DNA of 64,000 bases from Streptomyces cupreus (lineage in GTDB: Bacteria > Actinomycetota > Actinomycetes > Streptomycetales > Streptomycetaceae), in contig NZ_JACMSF010000037.1 of NCBI RefSeq assembly GCF_014257025.1, positions 1 to 64,000 on the forward strand, in the 5' to 3' direction. A program made the translations under genes and the position numbers. Below, piece by piece: positions 1 through 8,010 of this stretch (positions within the stretch are counted from its first letter, which is position 1; each line of letters opens with the position of its first letter). The notes beneath the pieces are model-generated. The model saw nothing but the letters and a program-made list of their open reading frames with translations. It was not told where the DNA came from and ran no database searches.

Positions 1-88
1 GAGTACTCGCTCCGGGCCCTTGGCGCGGTCTCGCTCGTGTCGTGCGGCTCGGACTACGACACCGCAGTTGTTCGACCGCTGACCTTGT

Positions 89-832
89 TCACGAGGCGTC
101 CCTTGCCTCGGCGAGCGCGTCGGAGATCGACTTCACGCCCCCGTGCGCGGTGAGGCCGCCGTCGACCGGGATCTCGGCGCCGGTGATGAAGGAAGCGGCG
201 TCGGAGAGCAGGAACACCACCAGCGGGGCCACCTCGTCGGCCGTGCCGGTGCGGCCGAGCGGGGTCTCGCGGAGGTTCGCCTCACGGAAGACGGGTGCGG
301 CGGAGGCGGTCATATCGGTTTCGATGAAGCCGGGATGGACGGTGTTCACGCGGATGCCGCGCGGGCCGAGCTCCAAGGTCGCCGCCTTCGACAGGCCGCG
401 CAGTGCCCACTTGCTCGCCGTGTACGCCACCGGGTAGTGGCCGGTGAGCGCGGCGGACGAGCCGACGTTCACGATCGACGCCCCGGGCGGCATCAGCGGG
501 GAGAGGTGTTGGATGCCGAGGAGCGGTCCGGTGACGTTGACCGCGTGGACGCGGGCGAAGTCCTCGGGGCGTACGTCGTCGAGGCGGGCCCGCCAGGTGA
601 TGCCGGCGTTGTTCACCAGCCCATGGACCTGGCCGTACAACTCTCTCAGTTCCGCCACCAGTCGGGCCCAGTCCTGCTCACTGGTGACGTCGAGTCGGCG
701 GCAGTCACCGACGGGTTCCGCGTCGGTCGCGACGACATGGGCCCCCGCCCGGGCCAGGGCATCGACCTCGGCCGCGCCCTGACCGCGCGCGGCGCCGGTG
801 ACCACCACGACCTTTCCGTACAGCTCGGTCAC
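89..832 (-). CDS. SDR family NAD(P)-dependent oxidoreductase (last gene of aromatic operon)
   Basis: A 247-residue classical short-chain dehydrogenase. The Rossmann motif TGAARGQG is near residue 10, NNAG follows near residue 80, the catalytic YTASK near residue 145, and the C-terminal VDGGLTAHGG is typical of the family. The GTG start at 832 overlaps the TGA of the upstream FAH gene (GTGA at 829-832), so the two are translationally coupled. It probably oxidises or reduces a hydroxy/oxo intermediate of the ring-cleavage pathway; the substrate cannot be read from sequence. Nothing codes between its stop and the left edge of the window. Confidence 0.88.
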   Translation of the reverse strand: MTELYGKVVVVTGAARGQGAAEVDALARAGAHVVATDAEPVGDCRRLDVTSEQDWARLVAELRELYGQVHGLVNNAGITWRARLDDVRPEDFARVHAVNVTGPLLGIQHLSPLMPPGASIVNVGSSAALTGHYPVAYTASKWALRGLSKAATLELGPRGIRVNTVHPGFIETDMTASAAPVFREANLRETPLGRTGTADEVAPLVVFLLSDAASFITGAEIPVDGGLTAHGGVKSISDALAEARDAS

Positions 833-1758
833 GGCCGCTCCCGACTGCGGCGCCGCGCCGCCGACAGCGGTACCGGATCCACGCCCGAGACCACGGTGTT
901 GGAGACGGACCCGATGCCCTCGACGGTGAGCGTGACCGTGTCCCCGGGCTGAAGCGGCGGCGGGGACTGCTCGCCCCGCGCACCCCACAGCTCCGCCAGA
1001 CAACCCCCGTTGCCGCAGGTACCCGAGCCGAGGACGTCCCCGGGCCGGACGACGGTGCCCCGCGAGGCGTAGGCCACCATCTCCTCGAAGGTCCAACTCA
1101 TGTTGGACAGCAGGTCCTTGCCGACGACCTCACCGTTCACGGAAGCGGTGAGCCCGAGCCGCAGGAAGCCGTCGGAGTCCCGGTACGGCTCCAGTTCGTC
1201 GGCGGTGACCAGGTACGGCCCCAGCGTCGCGGCCGTGTCCTTGCCCTTGCACGGCCCGAGCCGCACCTGCATCTCACGGGACTGGAGATCGCGCGCGGAC
1301 CAGTCGTTGAGGATCGTGTAGCCGACGATGTGATCGCGTGCCTGTTCCGGAGCGAGGTCGCGACCCTCCCGTCCGATGACGGCGGCGACTTCGAGTTCGA
1401 AGTCCAGCAGCCGCGACCCCGGCGGCACGGGCACGTCGTCGTAGGGCCCGATCACCGCGTAGGGGTTGGTGAAGTAGAAGGTCGGTGCGTCGTACCAGGC
1501 TTCGGGCACTCCCCCGGCGCCGTCCACGGACCGCCGTACGCCTTCGACGTGTTCCTCGAAGGTGACGAAGTCCCGGATCGTCGCCGGCTCCAGCGGCGCC
1601 AGCAGATGTACGTCCGCCAGGGGTACGGCCCGGCCCACGGGCCGTACCCCGTAGGCCGCCTCCACGGGTGAGGTGCCGTCGGGCAGGGCGCGCACGTCGC
1701 TGCCCTCGACCACTCCGTGGTAGCGGCGTCCGTCGTGCAGGTAGGTGGCTATGCGCAT
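829..1758 (-). CDS. Fumarylacetoacetate hydrolase family protein (first copy)
   Basis: 309 residues. A short N-terminal domain is followed by the FAH catalytic domain, with the metal-binding E-x-E in LLDFELEVAAVIG and the typical SARDLQ and GSGTCGNGGC segments. Family members hydrolyse C-C bonds of acylpyruvate-type products or act as 2-hydroxypenta-2,4-dienoate-like hydratases or decarboxylases. Here it lies directly downstream of an extradiol dioxygenase, which fits processing of a meta-cleavage product. ATG at 1758 lies 7 nt after the dioxygenase stop, and its 3' end overlaps the SDR start. Confidence 0.9.
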   Translation of the reverse strand: MRIATYLHDGRRYHGVVEGSDVRALPDGTSPVEAAYGVRPVGRAVPLADVHLLAPLEPATIRDFVTFEEHVEGVRRSVDGAGGVPEAWYDAPTFYFTNPYAVIGPYDDVPVPPGSRLLDFELEVAAVIGREGRDLAPEQARDHIVGYTILNDWSARDLQSREMQVRLGPCKGKDTAATLGPYLVTADELEPYRDSDGFLRLGLTASVNGEVVGKDLLSNMSWTFEEMVAYASRGTVVRPGDVLGSGTCGNGGCLAELWGARGEQSPPPLQPGDTVTLTVEGIGSVSNTVVSGVDPVPLSAARRRSRERP

Positions 1759-1765
1759 GCGGGCC

Positions 1766-2698
1766 TCACACCGGCGGGGCGACGAAGCAGCCGCGGTCGG
1801 CGTCGTTGAAGGACTCCTTGGCGACGAGTTCGTTCATCGGGTTGGCGGTGCCCCACTGGTCGGTGACCTCCGGCTGGGAGAAGTCGTAGACGTGCGGGTG
1901 CCAGGTGTCCTCGTCCAGCACCTCCAACTCGGTCGTGTACTCGACCGTGTTGCCGTGCGGGTCGAGGAAGTAGGTGAAGGTGTTGTCGCCCGCCATGTGC
2001 CGGCCCGGCCCCCAGACCTTCCTCGCGCCGGCCCGCATCACGCGTCCGGAGCCGCGCATGTACTCGTCCAGACCGCGCATCTCGAAGGACACGTGGTGCA
2101 GGGAGGTGTGCGGGCCCTGGGCGATGGCCATGGAGTGGTGCTGGTTGCTGATCCGCATGAAGTGCATGACCTCGCCCATGTGTGGCGAGCTGAGCGTGTC
2201 GGAGAGCCGGAAGCCGAGGTGACGCTTATACCACTCCCGAGTGCGATTCAGATCAGGTGAGTTGAGGACCACATGGGACAGCTTGACCGGGATCGACTCC
2301 TTCTCCTCGATCTTGCGGTGCTGCCGTACCTCGACATCGGCGGAGACCTCGATGGTGCGTCCGTCGACATCGAAGAAGCGGAAGCCGTACCCGCCGCCGG
2401 GAGTGTCGACCTTCCCCGGCGGCGAGATCAACCGCACTCCGGCGGCGGCCAGTTGCTCGGCGAGGGTGTCCACGTCGGCGGCGGATGCGGCTCCGTAGGA
2501 GACCAGGTCGAGCCGCTTCTCGTCGGCCTTGCGCAGGCGTACGACGTACTGCTCGGGCGAGCCCTCGGCGGCCAGGAAGGAGATTCCGGAGTCCTCGGCG
2601 ACCTTGGTCAGACCCCAGACGCCGGCGTAGAAGTCGAGCTGCTTGTCGTAGTCGGGCACGGCCAGGTCCACGTGCCGCAGATGGGTGAGCAGACGCAT
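1766..2698 (-). CDS. VOC-family extradiol ring-cleavage dioxygenase
   Basis: 310 residues with two vicinal-oxygen-chelate modules, about residues 5-125 and 140-280. The C-terminal module has the iron triad of type I extradiol dioxygenases: His in KLSHVVL, His in LHHVSFEM and Glu in NTVEYTTE. Such enzymes open catecholic rings next to the hydroxyl pair using Fe(II) and O2. The start at 2698 was chosen for the Shine-Dalgarno AAGGAGTG upstream. It lies 4 nt from the amidohydrolase stop, inside one operon. Confidence 0.9.
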   Translation of the reverse strand: MRLLTHLRHVDLAVPDYDKQLDFYAGVWGLTKVAEDSGISFLAAEGSPEQYVVRLRKADEKRLDLVSYGAASAADVDTLAEQLAAAGVRLISPPGKVDTPGGGYGFRFFDVDGRTIEVSADVEVRQHRKIEEKESIPVKLSHVVLNSPDLNRTREWYKRHLGFRLSDTLSSPHMGEVMHFMRISNQHHSMAIAQGPHTSLHHVSFEMRGLDEYMRGSGRVMRAGARKVWGPGRHMAGDNTFTYFLDPHGNTVEYTTELEVLDEDTWHPHVYDFSQPEVTDQWGTANPMNELVAKESFNDADRGCFVAPPV

Positions 2699-2702
2699 GG
2701 TG

Positions 2703-3698
2703 TCACTCCTTGGGGAGGAGGGCGGCGGCATTGCCGCCCCGTACGGCGTGGAAGTCGGCGTCGGACAGCCGGGCCGCCCGCAGCGCGCCCAGCGGGTCCT
2801 CGGTGCCCATGTCGAAGGGGAAGTCGGAGCCGAGCAGCACCCGGTCCGGGCCCGCGACCCGTACCAACTCCCGCAGGACGTGCGGGTCGTGGACGAGGGA
2901 GTCGAAGTACACCTGCCGCAGATAGCTGCTCGGCTCCCGTGCGCAGCTCTGGGCGTCGGGGCGGACGCTCCAGGCATGGTCCGAGCGGCCGATGTGGGTG
3001 GGGAGATAGCCGCCCCCGTGCGCGGCTATCAGCGTCAGCTCAGGGTGCCGGTCGAGCACTCCGGAGAAGATCAGGTGGGAGAGCGCGACGGCGTTCTCGG
3101 TGGGCTGGCCGACGGTGTTGGACAGGTACCAGCGGTCCAGCCGTTCGTCGAGGGTGCAGCCGAAGGGGTGCAGGAAGAGGATCGCGCCGGTCTCCTCAGC
3201 GCGCGCCCACAGTGGCTCGTATGCCGGGTCCGACAGCTCCCGTCCGGGGGCATGACTGGAGATCTCGACGCCCAACAAGCCTTGTTCCAGGGCGTGTTCA
3301 AGGGCGCGCACGGCTTGCAGCGGGTGTTGCAGCGGTACGAGTCCGAGCCCGTACAGCTGCTTCGGCGCCTGGGCGCAGTGCGCAGCCGTCGCCTCGTTGG
3401 CGAGCCGGTACAGCTTCTCCGCCGTCTCCTCGTCGGCCCAGGGGTGGTAGTGCGACGGGGAGGGGCTGACGAGTTGGATGTCGACGCCCTGTGCGTCCAT
3501 CGCGGCCAGGCGGGCGCCGACGTCGGTCAGGCGCGGGATGCGCGCGGCGACCATGGGGCCGCTGACGGCCAGGGAAGCGGGCCCGTTGCGGCGGGTGTCC
3601 AGCGCCTTGGCCTCGGCGTGTCCGGGCAGGTCGGCGACGAGGGCGTCGACCTCGGGCAACAGGACGTGGGCGTGCACATCGACGGTGGGGGTCGTCAC
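2703..3698 (-). CDS. Amidohydrolase-family decarboxylase (ACMSD / gamma-resorcylate decarboxylase-like)
   Basis: 331 residues. Metal ligands of the amidohydrolase-2 family are visible: HAH near residue 9, His in ILFLHPFG, His in IAAHGGGY and Asp in LLGSDFPFDMG. The family includes aminocarboxymuconate-semialdehyde decarboxylase and non-oxidative aromatic acid decarboxylases, so decarboxylation of an aromatic acid or ring-cleavage product is the likely role. The GTG start overlaps the preceding monooxygenase stop (GTGA, 3695-3698). Confidence 0.85.
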   Translation of the reverse strand: MTTPTVDVHAHVLLPEVDALVADLPGHAEAKALDTRRNGPASLAVSGPMVAARIPRLTDVGARLAAMDAQGVDIQLVSPSPSHYHPWADEETAEKLYRLANEATAAHCAQAPKQLYGLGLVPLQHPLQAVRALEHALEQGLLGVEISSHAPGRELSDPAYEPLWARAEETGAILFLHPFGCTLDERLDRWYLSNTVGQPTENAVALSHLIFSGVLDRHPELTLIAAHGGGYLPTHIGRSDHAWSVRPDAQSCAREPSSYLRQVYFDSLVHDPHVLRELVRVAGPDRVLLGSDFPFDMGTEDPLGALRAARLSDADFHAVRGGNAAALLPKE

Positions 3699-4819
3699 GG
3701 CAGCTCCTTGAGGGCGGCCATGGTGGTGCGCATCAGCCCGGGCACGTCTCCGCGTACGCCGTCGAGCTGCCACTGCCCGATCTGCACGGACGCCTCGACG
3801 ACCGTCCGGACCCGATCGATGCGCCGCTCGTAGTAGCGCCTGAGGAGTTCCTCGTCCCAGTCCGCGCCCCCGGTGAGCAGCTCGGCCAGCACCCAGGCGT
3901 CCTCCAGCGCCATCGCCGCGCCCTGGGCCAGCGTGGGCGGGCAGCAGTGGGCGGCGTCGCCGACGAGGACGACCCGGCCGCGGTGCCAGGAGCCCTCGAC
4001 GAGCAGCCGGTCGAACCAGGTGTAGTTCACTTGCGCGGGGTCGGTGATGGACTCCCGGATCTCGTTCCAGGCGCCGCCGTAGCCCTCGGCGAGACGGCGC
4101 ATCTCCTGTGCGTAGGACTCGGGCGCGATGGGGGCACGGTCGCGGTTGGCCTCGACGAGGTAGGCGTAGACGGTGTCCTTGCCGGTGGGGGTGTAGCCGG
4201 CGATGTAGCAGGGGCCGCCGTGGGCGAGGTCGGTGCGGTCCACACCGGAGGGGCGGGGTGCCGGGACACGCCAGATGGCCATGCCGGTCGGGGCGGGTTT
4301 GTCGTCGATGCCGATGGCGGCGCGGGTCGTGGAGTTCAGGCCGTCGGCGGCCACGACCAGGTCGTAGCGGCGCTCGGTGCCGTCGCTGAGGCGGACGGTG
4401 ACGCCGGTGTCGTCCTGGGTGAGGATCTCGGCGGTGGTGCCGAGCCGGACATGGGCGCCGGAGGCCCGGACGGCGTCGGTGAGGATGCGCTGGAGGACCG
4501 GGCGCTGCATGCCGAGGGTGGCCGGGAGGTCGTCGCCGCCGGTGCGGATGTCCTCGTTGACGTGCAGGACGGTGCCGTCCGGTGCGGTCAGGCCGAGGGA
4601 GTCGAAACAGAAGCCGTGGGCGCGGATCTCGTCCCAGACGCCGAGCTCGCGCAGCACGCGCAGGGCGTTGCCCTGGAGGGTGATGCCGGACCCGCGCAAG
4701 TTCCAGTCCGGCTTGGCCTCGACGAGGTCCACGGCGATGCCGGCCCGCCTCAGCAGGACGGTCATGGCGTTGCCGGAGGTGCCGCCTCCTATGACGAGGA
4801 CGGTTCTCTCTCTTCCCAT
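3695..4819 (-). CDS. FAD-dependent aromatic monooxygenase (UbiH/PHBH-like)
   Basis: 374 residues. The FAD dinucleotide-binding GGGTSGNAM is at about residues 10-18. The second FAD motif, VVLVGDAAHCCPPTLAQG, is near residue 285. This is the class A flavoprotein hydroxylase layout. It is expected to introduce a ring hydroxyl before extradiol cleavage. ATG at 4819 follows an AAAGGAG ribosome-binding site at good spacing. The 23-nt gap to the upstream cyclase gene and the GTGA overlap downstream support one transcript. Confidence 0.88.
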   Translation of the reverse strand: MGRERTVLVIGGGTSGNAMTVLLRRAGIAVDLVEAKPDWNLRGSGITLQGNALRVLRELGVWDEIRAHGFCFDSLGLTAPDGTVLHVNEDIRTGGDDLPATLGMQRPVLQRILTDAVRASGAHVRLGTTAEILTQDDTGVTVRLSDGTERRYDLVVAADGLNSTTRAAIGIDDKPAPTGMAIWRVPAPRPSGVDRTDLAHGGPCYIAGYTPTGKDTVYAYLVEANRDRAPIAPESYAQEMRRLAEGYGGAWNEIRESITDPAQVNYTWFDRLLVEGSWHRGRVVLVGDAAHCCPPTLAQGAAMALEDAWVLAELLTGGADWDEELLRRYYERRIDRVRTVVEASVQIGQWQLDGVRGDVPGLMRTTMAALKELP

Positions 4820-4842
4820 GGCCAACTCCTTTGTTGGACGGT

Positions 4843-5799
4843 TCACTTGACGGCGACCGGGTTGACGGGGGAGCCGACGGCTCCGGTGATGGGCAGGGGC
4901 GCCGCGGTGAGCCAGAACTCGTACACGCCGTCGTCGGCGCAGTCCTCCGCGAGCGTGTCGGGGTCCCACATCTCCCCGATGAGCAGGCCCATGTTGGGGA
5001 TGGCGACCTGGTGCAGCGGCTGGAAGGCGCCGTCGAACTCGTTGGGCCGTACCTCGAATCCCCAGGTGTCGGTGGCGACGGCCGCGATCTCGGTACGGTG
5101 CAGCCAGCTCGCCGTGGTGAAGGACAGGCCCGGCGAGTCACCGCCCGCGTAGTCGCCCCAGCCCTCGCGCCGGGCGCGGGCCAGGCGTCCGGTGCGGACG
5201 ACGACGATGTCGCCGCGGCCGACGGTGACGCCGTGCGCCTCGGCGGTCGCGGTCAGATGCTCCTCGGTGATGGCGAAGCCGTCGGGCAACTCGCCCTGGG
5301 TGCCGATGACTCGGCCCACGTCCAGGAGCACGCCGCGCCCGGCGACGTACGGCGCCATGTGCTCGATGCCGGTGACGAGGTCGCCGTCCGAGGTGACGGT
5401 GCGTGCCGCGTCCCGTCCGTTCCAGGCCTTGCCATGGTCGAAGATGTGCCCGAGGCCGTCCCACTGGGTGGAGCACTGCAGCGGCATGGCGATCACGTCG
5501 TCGGCGCCGCCGATGCCGTGCGGGAAGCCCTGGTTGCCGAGGGCTGCGTCGGTACCGGTGTCCAGCATGGTGTGCACGGGGTTGGTGCGGCGCCGCCAGC
5601 CCCTCTGCGGGCCGTTCATGTCGAAGCGCTGGGCCAGGGAGAAGCTCGCGCCCCGCCGGACCAGTGCGGCGCCCTCGCGCCGTTTGGCCTCGTCCAGGAA
5701 GTTCAGGGTGCCGAGGACGTCGTCCTCGCCCCAACGCCCCCAGTTGGAGTACGCCTTGGCGGCCTCGGCGATGGCGCCCTCGGGGTCGTGCCGGTTCAC
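4843..5799 (-). CDS. Cyclase family protein (kynurenine formamidase-like)
   Basis: 318 residues, of the longer cyclase-family type (PF04199). The usual metal motif HxGTHxDxPxH appears here as the variant TQWDGLGHIFDHG near residue 110, so the first histidine is replaced. The family hydrolyses formamides, lactones and isatin-like rings. In this operon it could hydrolyse a lactone or amide before or after hydroxylation. The GTG start overlaps the FAH2 stop (GTGA, 5796-5799). The substrate remains unknown. Confidence 0.82.
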   Translation of the reverse strand: MNRHDPEGAIAEAAKAYSNWGRWGEDDVLGTLNFLDEAKRREGAALVRRGASFSLAQRFDMNGPQRGWRRRTNPVHTMLDTGTDAALGNQGFPHGIGGADDVIAMPLQCSTQWDGLGHIFDHGKAWNGRDAARTVTSDGDLVTGIEHMAPYVAGRGVLLDVGRVIGTQGELPDGFAITEEHLTATAEAHGVTVGRGDIVVVRTGRLARARREGWGDYAGGDSPGLSFTTASWLHRTEIAAVATDTWGFEVRPNEFDGAFQPLHQVAIPNMGLLIGEMWDPDTLAEDCADDGVYEFWLTAAPLPITGAVGSPVNPVAVK

Positions 5800-6794
5800 T
5801 CGGCCTCCCCGACACAGCGGGTGCGCTGGGCGCCGAGCCCGGTGATGGAGCCGTCCATGACGTCGCCGTCGCGCAGCAGCCGCCCCCAGTGCATGCCGTT
5901 TCCGGCCGGACTGCCCGTCAACACCAGGTCGCCGGGGAGGAGTTGAGCGGTCTGCGAGGCGTACGACACCATGCGCGCCACGCCGAAGATCATGTCCTTG
6001 GACGACTCGTCCTGCATGGTCTCGCCGTTCAGCTTCAGCGTGACGCGCAGGTCCCCGGGGTCCGCGATCGACTCGGCCGGGACGATCCACGGGCCGAGCG
6101 GGGTGAACCCGGGCGCGTTCTTGCTGCGCAGCCAGTCGGTGCCGATGGCCTTCATGTCCCGGCGGAAGACGGTGGCGCGATCGGTGAGGTCGTTGGCGAT
6201 GGTGTAGCCGGCGACGTGATCCAGCGCCTCCTCGACGGGGACCCGGTAGGCGGGCTTGGCGATGACGGCCGCCAACTCCAGCTCCCAGTCCGGCTGTTCG
6301 GCCCAGGCGGGCAGGACGACGTCGTCATAGGGACCGGTGAGAGCGCTCGGCAGGCCGATGAAGACGTACGGCAGGTCCTCGGCGGCCCGCCGGTCCATGA
6401 TCGCGGCGATTTCGGTCCTGGCCTCCTCCACCGTGCGCGGATCGTCGGACGCGCGGTGGGCCACCTCCAGATCGATCACGTGCTCGCGGTAGTTGGCACC
6501 GGACTGGAAGACCTGGCGGGGCTCGACGGGAGCGTGCACCCGCAGACCGTCCAGGGACTGCCACTCGGCGGTCGAGTCCGCCGCGAGGGTCCGCAGGAGC
6601 GGGAGCAGCTCGTCCCAGCGCTCGAAGACGGCGCGGATCGTCAGGGCGGGGTCGCCGAGCGCCGGGCGAAGGTCCAGTGCGCGCCGCTCGGGAACCACAA
6701 GAGCGGGGAAAGATGCCTGGTCAGGGGCGGAGAGAGTGCCGAGGGCGAAGGGTCCGGAGAAGGACGCGGAAGGGGCTGCGGGTTTCACGGGCAT
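5796..6794 (-). CDS. Fumarylacetoacetate hydrolase family protein (second copy, first gene of operon)
   Basis: 332 residues, diverged from the 829-1758 copy. It has the FAH E-x-E (DWELELAAVIA), an ANDLTDR segment and the C-terminal GDLVLTGSPAGNG turn. AGGAGG lies only 2 nt before ATG 6794 but 8 nt before an in-frame GTG at 6788, so the true start may be two codons further in. It is the first gene of the seven-gene operon. Two different FAH enzymes in one operon suggest two hydrolytic or hydratase steps. Confidence 0.88.
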   Translation of the reverse strand: MPVKPAAPSASFSGPFALGTLSAPDQASFPALVVPERRALDLRPALGDPALTIRAVFERWDELLPLLRTLAADSTAEWQSLDGLRVHAPVEPRQVFQSGANYREHVIDLEVAHRASDDPRTVEEARTEIAAIMDRRAAEDLPYVFIGLPSALTGPYDDVVLPAWAEQPDWELELAAVIAKPAYRVPVEEALDHVAGYTIANDLTDRATVFRRDMKAIGTDWLRSKNAPGFTPLGPWIVPAESIADPGDLRVTLKLNGETMQDESSKDMIFGVARMVSYASQTAQLLPGDLVLTGSPAGNGMHWGRLLRDGDVMDGSITGLGAQRTRCVGEAE

Positions 6795-6935
6795 GTCCTC
6801 CTGGTTGCGATGTGACTAATCTGGCCCCGCATCCCGTAATCTGGGAAATCGATTCTTTGGATATAGATCATCCACTGTGCAAATACCGTCGGGCATGGGC
6901 TTCCCCGCTCAGGCGGCCGCGCTCCGGAGGCAGTT
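6795..6935. promoter_or_regulatory. Divergent promoter region between the catabolic operon and lysR
   Basis: A 141-bp intergenic spacer that is notably A/T-richer than its surroundings. It contains the palindrome AATCGATT (6847-6854) and the dyad GGAT-N7-ATCC (6859-6873), both plausible parts of a LysR-type operator. Position between divergent regulator and structural genes is the usual place for LysR control. No exact T-N11-A box stands out, so the binding site is inferred. Confidence 0.45.
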
Positions 6936-7841
6936 GTGCACCTGTCCGGCCTGGACCTCAATCTCGTGCCGTCCCTGCGTGCCCTGCTGGAGGAACGCAA
7001 CGTCACCCGGGCCGGTCAGCGCATCGGACTCAGCCAGCCGGCGATGAGCGCCGCCCTGGCCCGGCTGCGCCGGCACTTCGACGACGAACTGCTCTCCCGC
7101 GTCGGCGGACAGTACGAACTGACCGCGCTCGGGCGGGCGTTGCTCGACCGCACCGCCACCGCCTGCGATCTGCTGGAGCGGGTCTTCAGCAGCCGGGCGG
7201 AGTTCATGCCGGGCAGCGAGGAGCACGAGTTCACCCTGCTCGCCTCCGACTACGCGATCGCCGTCTTCGGCGCCGAACTCGCCCGTACCGTGCACGCCGA
7301 GGCCCCGGGCGTGCGGCTGCGCTTCCAGCGGACCCCGGCCGATGCCACCGAGAACACCGCGACGATGCTCAGCGCGGCCGACGGACTGCTGATGCCGCAC
7401 GGCATCATCAGCGGTTTCCCCGCCGTCGACCTGTTCACCGACCGCTGGGCCTTCCTCGTCGCCGACTCCAACGACGAGGTCGGGGACCGGCTCACCATGG
7501 CGGACCTGGCCCGTCTGCCCTGGGTCATCTACCAGCGCACCTACGACGCGCCCGCCGCACGGCAGTTGAGCATGCTCGGCATCGACCCGCATGTGGAGGT
7601 CTCCGTCGACAGCTTCCAGGTGCTGCCCTTCCTGGTCGCCGGGACCCGTCGTATCGCCCTGGTGCAGCGGAGCCTGGCCGATCTGCTGAGCGGGGTGGCC
7701 GCCGTACGCGTGATGGATCCGCCCTATGAGGCGGTGCCCCTCCAGGAGGCGATGTGGTGGCATCCCGTCCACACCCATGACGCGGCGCACATCTGGCTGC
7801 GGGAGACGGCGGCGCGGGTGGGGGCGGGGCTGATGGGCTGA
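6936..7841 (+). CDS. LysR family transcriptional regulator
   Basis: 301 residues. The N-terminal winged helix-turn-helix includes VTRAGQRIGLSQPAMSAALA (about residues 23-42); the rest is a periplasmic-binding-like effector domain. GTG at 6936 is preceded by CCGGAGG at 5-6 nt. It is transcribed away from the aromatic catabolic operon and is the obvious candidate for its regulation, probably responding to a pathway substrate or intermediate. Confidence 0.9.
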   Translation: MHLSGLDLNLVPSLRALLEERNVTRAGQRIGLSQPAMSAALARLRRHFDDELLSRVGGQYELTALGRALLDRTATACDLLERVFSSRAEFMPGSEEHEFTLLASDYAIAVFGAELARTVHAEAPGVRLRFQRTPADATENTATMLSAADGLLMPHGIISGFPAVDLFTDRWAFLVADSNDEVGDRLTMADLARLPWVIYQRTYDAPAARQLSMLGIDPHVEVSVDSFQVLPFLVAGTRRIALVQRSLADLLSGVAAVRVMDPPYEAVPLQEAMWWHPVHTHDAAHIWLRETAARVGAGLMG

Positions 7842-7873
7842 CCCGCATCCAGGGGACGGATGATCGGCATCCT

Positions 7874-7885
7874 CGATCGCGATCG
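7874..7885. promoter_or_regulatory. 12-bp palindrome upstream of MFS gene
   Basis: The perfect palindrome CGATCGCGATCG lies in the 169-bp gap between lysR and the MFS gene, about 125 bp before the MFS start. Position and symmetry would suit a repressor operator, but no second copy was found in the window. Confidence 0.25.
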
Positions 7886-8010
7886 GGCGGGGGCTAGGCA
7901 GCACCTGGCGGGTGGCCGATAGTCATCTCCACCGAGCGCCGAAGCCGTCCCGCTCGACGCGGGCGCTCTGCGCTTCCCGTCCCCCCTTTTCCGCCAGGTG
8001 GAGTTCCCGC

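Noticed and set aside
2703..5141. An 812-codon open frame on the minus strand
   Set aside because: Only its C-terminal 331 codons encode a recognisable protein (amidohydrolase). The rest is the shadow of the monooxygenase gene in another frame, arginine/proline-rich as expected in high-GC DNA.
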